NCBI GenBank assembly: GCA_944990035.1
Contig: CALYLX010000097.1
Span: 248,001 to 312,000 of the forward strand
DNA: 64,000 nucleotides
Origin: Clitopilus passeckerianus
Taxonomy: Eukaryota > Basidiomycota > Agaricomycetes > Agaricales > Entolomataceae
Direction: 5' to 3'
The notes beneath the pieces were generated by a model. That model saw nothing but the letters and a program-made list of their open reading frames with translations, ran no database searches and was not told the origin of the DNA. A program made the translations under genes and the position numbers. Shown here one piece after another: positions 58,538-64,000 of this stretch; the first letter of the stretch is position 1; every line of letters begins with the position of its first letter.

Positions 58538-59580
58538 GCTCGAATCAATGACCAAAATTGCCTGATCTCTCTAACACACAATGATTATGCCAATGAATTC
58601 CCTCCGTAAACACAGATAATAAGTGGTCCTGTCGCTAGATTGATTCGTTCTTAAACAATTTGCAGATGCCGTCATCTGCTTCGTGTACCCACCAGTGGGT
58701 CGAGCCGACTCTCTATCCTCTACGTCCCATTTCAGATAGTTTTCCAGCGTGGCTTTGGATTCGTATGCTTAGGGCTCACAAACAAGCGTATGAATTGTTA
58801 CCGGTCAACGGAGCCCACCACTTCCATACCCTAGAGCTCTTCTCCCTCCATTTCGACCGCCCTTCAGGCTTGCTCCAAAATCCCCCCCCCTCCCCCCCCC
58901 CGCAACCCTGCATGGTCCCCAAGCCAAGTAAAAGTAGGACCAGATGTCGGTTGTACAGTCCCCCAGATCGAGACTCGCGACGAGGCGGTCACTACATATT
59001 CTAGCGAAGGGCTGGGGCGGCCTTCGTCCCCATCGAAGTAACTCAAACCCTATCGAGTCGCCACGGAGGACGTGATCACAGGTTCGTGCGCTGACTTGAG
59101 AGTTAAAAGGTGGATCAAGGAAGTCCAGTGAGGGCGCAGTAAGCTTCCGTCGAGTCCAGCCCGGAAGAAATACAGACGTTTGAGCACCCAGGCGGTATCC
59201 TGGGTATCACATGCCCGACAGACGGGGACCTTTTGAGGTTGAAGTGTCCAGAGCCGTACCTTAGGACTTATCAGAATGTGTGCAGGCAGGAGGGCCACAA
59301 ATAGCAAGGGATAGTGCAGGTTGCAGTTGCAGTTGTGAGGGACTCATTCCGTATTGTATTAACTTGTAAAAGAAAATTACGTGATTTGATATAGCACAGT
59401 AGTTATCATAGTAGCAATAAATAATTATAGATTAGATCCCTAGAAAGATAAAGGTCAGACAGATGTTCAAAGATCTGGGAGGTAAGACCGCACCTTTTTC
59501 TCTGAGTCCAGAATATGTCCCCCAAAGGATAACAAGATGGTCTCATAGACCACAAGTGCGTAAACCAGGTCACTGAACGC
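58538..59580. other. Non-coding region with C-tract
   Basis: No gene recognised. Contains an almost pure C run at 58882-58901 and an AT-rich stretch at 59,340-59,450. Confidence 0.4.
58882..58901. repeat. Poly-C tract
   Basis: Nineteen C residues interrupted once by T. Length may vary between reads. Confidence 0.7.
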
Positions 59581-59589
59581 TAGTGTGAG

Positions 59590-59860
59590 ACCAGATCCCT
59601 CTGCAACACTTCAAAGTAAGCAAGGAGCTGCTTGACGATAGCCTTCCACTGGCAGGCGACGAAGTGTTCGATGAGAGTCTGGAGGTCTGAGATCCTGCCA
59701 TGTTTACTGGCCAGATAGCTCGAGAGGCGGAGCGTTGAAACGTTGAAGCTCGACTGCGTGGTTCACATACATATCTTGCTCCTCGCCAAACCGGCCGTGC
59801 CCGTTGTTCAGAGTGATGAGGAGGAATTGGCTGGCGTTTTAATTAAATTAATAATTTGAC
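59590..59860 (-). pseudogene. Relic of the Slm-type gene 5' exon
   Basis: Matches 52,806-53,110 (first coding exon of the Slm-type gene): shared CTTCAAAGTAAGCAA-GAGCTGCTTGACGAT, CAGGCGACGAAG-GTTCGATGAGA and AGCTCGAGAGGCGGAGCGTT-type blocks. A segment of about 50 bp around the original exon middle is missing, and extra bases break the frame. The remaining exons (PH domain and tail) are absent. It came with the duplication of the neighbouring DUF6533 gene. Confidence 0.72.
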
Positions 59861-60127
59861 GTCATCAACGACACGTGAGCGGCAAAGCCTGTTGCCAAAT
59901 AGGGACAACCAATGCCGCCTTCAATTCAATCAACAAAGAGAACTTCAAGTTGGAGAACAGTTTCGATTCGACCTTGACGATGAAAGGACAAACGGCCTCC
60001 CGTCTGAAGCCCTGAAACTCGCCTCAGTATCTATTCCCTGCTAATTCTAGCCCTTCGAGTCTCTAGAACTGCCGATAGGGCCACGGGAGGCTGCACACTG
60101 GCTTTAATTGCCTTCGTGAATGGCAAA

Positions 60128-60265
60128 CCTAATCGAGTGCAAATCCTCTCCATGCGAACTTTGCCACCATTTCACATGGTTTGTTTGAAGCATCCCCTAG
60201 ATGACACTGTGGTGGCCACTAGGCTTTTTTACTTGCTACGATCCATGAAACGCAGGGTCTTCTTG
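60128..60265. repeat. Duplicated upstream unit of the DUF6533 genes
   Basis: Related to 53,385-53,510 (upstream of copy A) and to 55,600-55,740. Shared words include TTCACATG, GATCCA-GA and GGGTC-TCTTGAT. Shows that the promoter side of the gene was duplicated with it. Confidence 0.5.
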
Positions 60266-60621
60266 ATCGAAAGTGAATAGAGTCTCGATAGGTCGTTCGT
60301 TGATCGATCATTCTTGAGGCTACTTTTGCCTTGTGATATTCCGCGACCCGCTTTATCCAGGGTATCATCAGACCTACTTCCCCGGACTCCTTGCGCTAAA
60401 GCCGTTGTCCTGGTAGGAACCAGCACTGGCACGCCCGACAATCGTACCAAAAAGGTATGGTCCGCGACTCAGGGACATCTCCAAGAACCTCATCACGACA
60501 CACCTGAAAATCCCAGGGAAATGTTAAAACAACCTTCACCGCCTCAGTTAAAAAGGCTAGATAAACATGGCCATTCTAGTGGGACGCTCGCATACCCGTT
60601 CGCCCCTCCATCCCATCCAGG

Positions 60622-62251
60622 ATGGCAAATACCGCTGCAAACATGTAAGTCTTCAATCTCGTAAAATATCTCTGGGCAGGAGCGCTAAATCTCAGAAGGA
60701 TGACGTCCAAGTTTTTCCAACTATCATCCTTTGCTGTCCTTATCTTTGATCATGGTATGGTCCTCAAGCACCAAGGCAACTTCGTACCAATCTCACATTT
60801 ATTCACTCACAGTATTAACATTTCACGAAGAACTTGAGAAGATATGGAGGCGTCCCTTCAGCGGTGTCACACTTTTATTTCTCGCCAACCGCTATTTCAC
60901 TGCCTTCAACATGATTGTTGCGATCGAAGGTACGCGTTCAGTTCCAGCAACGGGTAGCTCTTTCAATCCTAATGATTCGCCCTCAAGCTGTCCATGATTC
61001 GCGTTTTGATGGGAAGGTGAGTATTCGTATTCATCTAGGTGGTTCAGGCCCCGAGCCGAGACCATTCTTATTGTCTCCCAGATGTACGTACGCGCCATAC
61101 CACCCATAAATGCGACATTGACGCCTCCCAAGCTGCCGCTATACTGTAAAGATGCAAGGATTTGGAGGAGTAGCTATCGCAGCAGGTATGCGAGTCACTC
61201 TGATACCTGCGTCTTGAATAACCCCTCAGCGTTCAATCCCCAGTCTGTGAACGTCAGTCCCCCGAAAGGACTATACGTTCGGTTTATAATTGACTCAACC
61301 CATTCAGTCGTTATGATTCTTCGCGTCGTAGCATTCTGGGATCGGTCCAAAGCGATTATCCTTCTCCTGGCCATCATGTGGATAGCTCAGCTCACCCTAT
61401 CCTGCATTGGGTTCTCTAACGGGCACGGTGGGTCTCCTCACTTGACCTTTCTCAACAAGGTGTTGACCGATCTAATTTGCGCTCCCCCAGAGGCAGAATG
61501 GCCTCGCCCCGATATGCACGGTAACCTCATCGCTTATAGTCCACAGTAATACCTGACCTGGTAACCAGGATGTGTGTTCATGGGAAATAGCTCCATATTT
61601 CGTAAGCCTGAGCCTGCTACTCTTCCCAAAGCTCCGAAGCTGACTATCTTCAAAGCTGCAACCTGGATAGCCGCATTAGTGACGAACACCACGATATTCA
61701 TCCTCACAATCTACCGCTCAATCCATAGGAATCTCTTGCCAGGGCGTGATACTCCGTTCGTACCCCTTTTCTTCTGTCGTTATCACCAGCTGATTCGTCA
61801 TAACATCCAGAATACTACGAATCTTCATACGAGATGGAGTGGTATACTTCGCCGTCATCTTCATTGCTAACTTAATCAACACCTTGATATATTTTGTCCG
61901 TCTCCCCTACTTCCTTCGTCCTTAGTGAGTTAAGCTAACTAGAGCCATGCCCGAAAATAGCTCGCCCCTCCCGAAATCAAAGCTATTACAGCCCCATTCA
62001 CGACCGTCATAACTTCTACTATGGTCTCGCGGCTTGTCCTCAATCTCCGGCTCGCAGCAGCAATGACACAAGCCATAACAACGGCCGATTTGGAGGGTCG
62101 GCACAGTCAACCATTGAGATTTCTCCATACGACGATTGAGCAACTTGGTGAGGATGTGGATGAGAAAGGCGACGATGGCAGTACGTGGGAAGGAGAGAAA
62201 AATGAAATTGGAGATGTAGACATTCCGCTGCGCGATATACCCCAGCTATAG
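60622..62251 (+). CDS. DUF6533-type integral membrane protein, copy B
   Basis: Start ATG 60622 (MANTAAN), then LTFHEELEKIWRRPFSGVTLLFLANRYFT, MQGFGGVAIAA, VVMILRVVAFWDRSKAIILL and AIMWIAQLTLSCIGFSNGH. Then EAEWPRPDMHG, KAATWIAALVTNTTIFILTIYR, GVVYFAVIFIANLINTLIYF, and a tail of MVSRLVLNLRLAAAMTQ...GDVDIPLRDIPQL to 62251. Exon order and splice positions match copy A at 53909-55567. Amino-acid similarity is highest in the fourth to last exons and lowest in the first three. No frame break seen in the readable exons, so both copies may be active. Biological role unknown. Confidence 0.72.
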
Positions 62252-62862
62252 ACCGCTTTAGACTGCGACTCGGAGAACGCAAAAATTTACCGTAGGATCC
62301 TAAGAAGCACATCATTGAAAGTCATTCGTCTTACTATATCAGCTCCACCGACGGTCGTCAAATGCACCTTTCAACACGAACCTATCTGCATTATCTTTTA
62401 GCGACAGGTGACTGAACTCTTACTAGCCCCGGGAAGCCACGCACCAATCTCGACGATCGGCCTGTGACACCGCAGACAACCATTTAAACTTGAGTGACAT
62501 GAGCGCCTTTCTGACCTCGTGCCGCTGCGTCTAGTGTCTCATAGTCAACTGCGACCTGACTCGCACAGGCAAAAAAAAAAAAATGCCGGCTTTATGAAGC
62601 CTCGGACTAGCAAAGATTAAAAAAATGCTCAAGGAGTCACTTTCTGGGTTTTATTAGGCGTCATAGCTCTCAACGGCTCAAATGACCACCATTGGCGCCA
62701 CATGCGTCTGTCGATCGAACACAATTAAAGTCACTTCTTTCTTTCGATTTTGAATACTCCACGAGAACAACCCAGATGATTGCCACTTGATGCCCCTTTC
62801 CCTATGCTCATCTCACTATATAGTTAGTGGATTGGACCCGCCGGCTGGAAGGGATCGTACTG
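62252..62862. other. Intergenic region; right copy of duplicated segment
   Basis: From about 62,430 this is the right partner of 57,361-57,960. Includes an A-run near 62,572-62,584. Upstream region of the gene that starts at 62863. Confidence 0.5.
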
Positions 62863-64000
62863 ATGTCCTCACTTCCCCTAGGCGCTCGTCTGGAAGCTCA
62901 CTCTGTAAGCCTAGGCCTAACAACATATGGCTGGGTAAATTTCCCAGCATGGTATGCATTTCAATTACCAACGATTCACGGACTACTTGGTACGCAATCT
63001 CTGCATAATTCAACCCCCTCAACCCTTAGACTTTCCCCAGGACTATCACTTAGTTTACTCTTGGTGACAACCCTCATGTTCCAGTGCGTCGCCTCCACAT
63101 ATCCTCACCCACCCTGAACCTCACTTCCCTCCCCCATCGAAAGGCAGCCGCTGACTCGTCGTCCCGCTACAAGAACATTCTCCATCATCACATCCGCAAA
63201 CCTGGCCCTCCTCCTCACCTTTTCCCTCGCTGAATTACATCACTTATTCTCCAATTCCCATGCTGATCTTTGCTTTACATGGGTGAACCAGAAATATTCC
63301 GGGGACGTCGATAGTGGCAAGCTTTGTTATGACAAATTCACCCAGTCCTCTCCTGAGTCCGACCTGAGGGAGGGTGTGTTCTTTCATGTCCTTCAACTCC
63401 TCATGGTACGCCTCGTGAATCTTCAATGTGACTATCCTAACCGATCAATAACGTTCCAGGTCCTGCTCAGCGATGAATCGATCATGTATCGAGCATTTGC
63501 CATCTCGACACATCGAGCTGCGACGCCATTTCGCATTCTTCTAATTACTAGTACTCTGTGGGTTGGGTTATTGGGTGCGTGGTTTTCCGTCATACCACAG
63601 TCGACTCCTCTCCTAATCTTATCACCTTCTGATATACCAGCCCTCGGCATTCTAATCCCAACATACTCCTTGAGCACATCGCGTTCTGCAGGATATATCC
63701 CCGTTATATTCATCACTTTCTCATTCCTATGCAACGCTTTCGCCACCACCGGGATTACCATCACGCTTTGGTGTGTACATTGACATCCAACCACTTCCCG
63801 TCCCTTTCTGACTCTCTCTTCTTGGCCCATTCTATCCGACCTTTTTCTCCAGGAGATACCGTCGCCTCTTCCTAAAAGACCTCCACATCCGCCCCTCAAA
63901 CCTCACAAAACACCGCCCCCAGAAAATCCTCGCATCCCTCTTCGAATCTGGACTCATATACTGCGCATGCCAAGGCGTCTACGTTCTCCTCCTCACCCTC
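62863..64000 (+). CDS. Multi-pass membrane protein (cut by right edge)
   Basis: Exon 1 from ATG 62863 (MSSLPLGARLEAHSVSLGL...) is spliced after TIHGLL to GLSLSLLLVTTLMFQ. Later exons carry TFSIITSANLALLLTFSLAE, LREGVFFHVLQLLM joined to VLLSDESIMYRAFAIS, FRILLITSTLWVGLLGAW, YIPVIFITFSFLCNAFATT, and TLW joined across an intron to RYRRLFLKDLHI and ILASLFESGLIYCACQGVYV. The D-x-x-x-x-x-R-A and L-x-E-S-G-x-x-Y patterns fit the seven-helix integral membrane proteins common in Agaricomycetes. The gene continues past the window. Exons between about 63,080 and 63,170 are uncertain. Confidence 0.6.

Noticed and set aside
1..64000. CRISPR arrays, operons, ribosome-binding sites, prophage or plasmid features
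   Set aside because: The window is eukaryotic nuclear DNA with introns; no regularly spaced repeats or prokaryotic signals were seen.

Overview
This is nuclear DNA of a filamentous fungus, almost certainly a basidiomycete (Agaricomycetes). Genes are cut by many short introns (about 45-65 bp, GTRNGT donors, CTAAC/CTGAC-type branch sites). The families present also fit: a DUF6533-type membrane protein pair, several basidiomycete-style P450s, and a HAD-type sesquiterpene cyclase. There is no bacterial, plasmid or viral backbone, no CRISPR array, and no rRNA or tRNA that I could recognise. All exon structures were read by eye from splice signals and protein-family expectation.

Layout. 1-5.3 kb: the 5' two-thirds of an OPT oligopeptide transporter running off the left edge, and a divergent Hsp70 with substituted ATPase residues. 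5.7-42.2 kb: a strong candidate secondary-metabolite cluster. It holds a decayed P450, a P450, a secreted BBE-like FAD oxidase, a two-domain alpha/beta-barrel (ABM-like) protein, two aldo-keto reductases around a second P450, a C2H2 regulator, a Mutator-like (MULE) transposon with 69-bp inverted repeats and a 9-bp target duplication, a HAD-terpene cyclase fusion with a DLDTT class II motif, an MFS transporter, a third P450 and a second C2H2 regulator. 42.2-46.0 kb: no gene seen. 46.0-47.7 kb: a small crystallin-like protein and a dienelactone hydrolase.

50.5-53.1 kb: a Slm1/Slm2-type PH-domain TORC2 effector, a conserved housekeeping gene that probably lies outside the cluster. 52.8-63.0 kb: a diverged segmental duplication containing two DUF6533 membrane-protein genes, a relic of the Slm 5' end and a relic of a second membrane-protein gene. 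Between the copies lie a secreted six-cysteine knottin-like peptide gene and an ankyrin-repeat relic. 62.9-64.0 kb: another multi-pass membrane protein, cut by the right edge.

How the genes may work together (inference): the HAD-cyclase would convert farnesyl diphosphate by protonation-initiated cyclisation to a drimane-type alcohol or phosphate. Three P450s, the FAD oxidase and the two AKRs would oxidise and reduce the skeleton, the MFS protein would export it, and one or both C2H2 proteins would control the locus. No product can be named from sequence alone.
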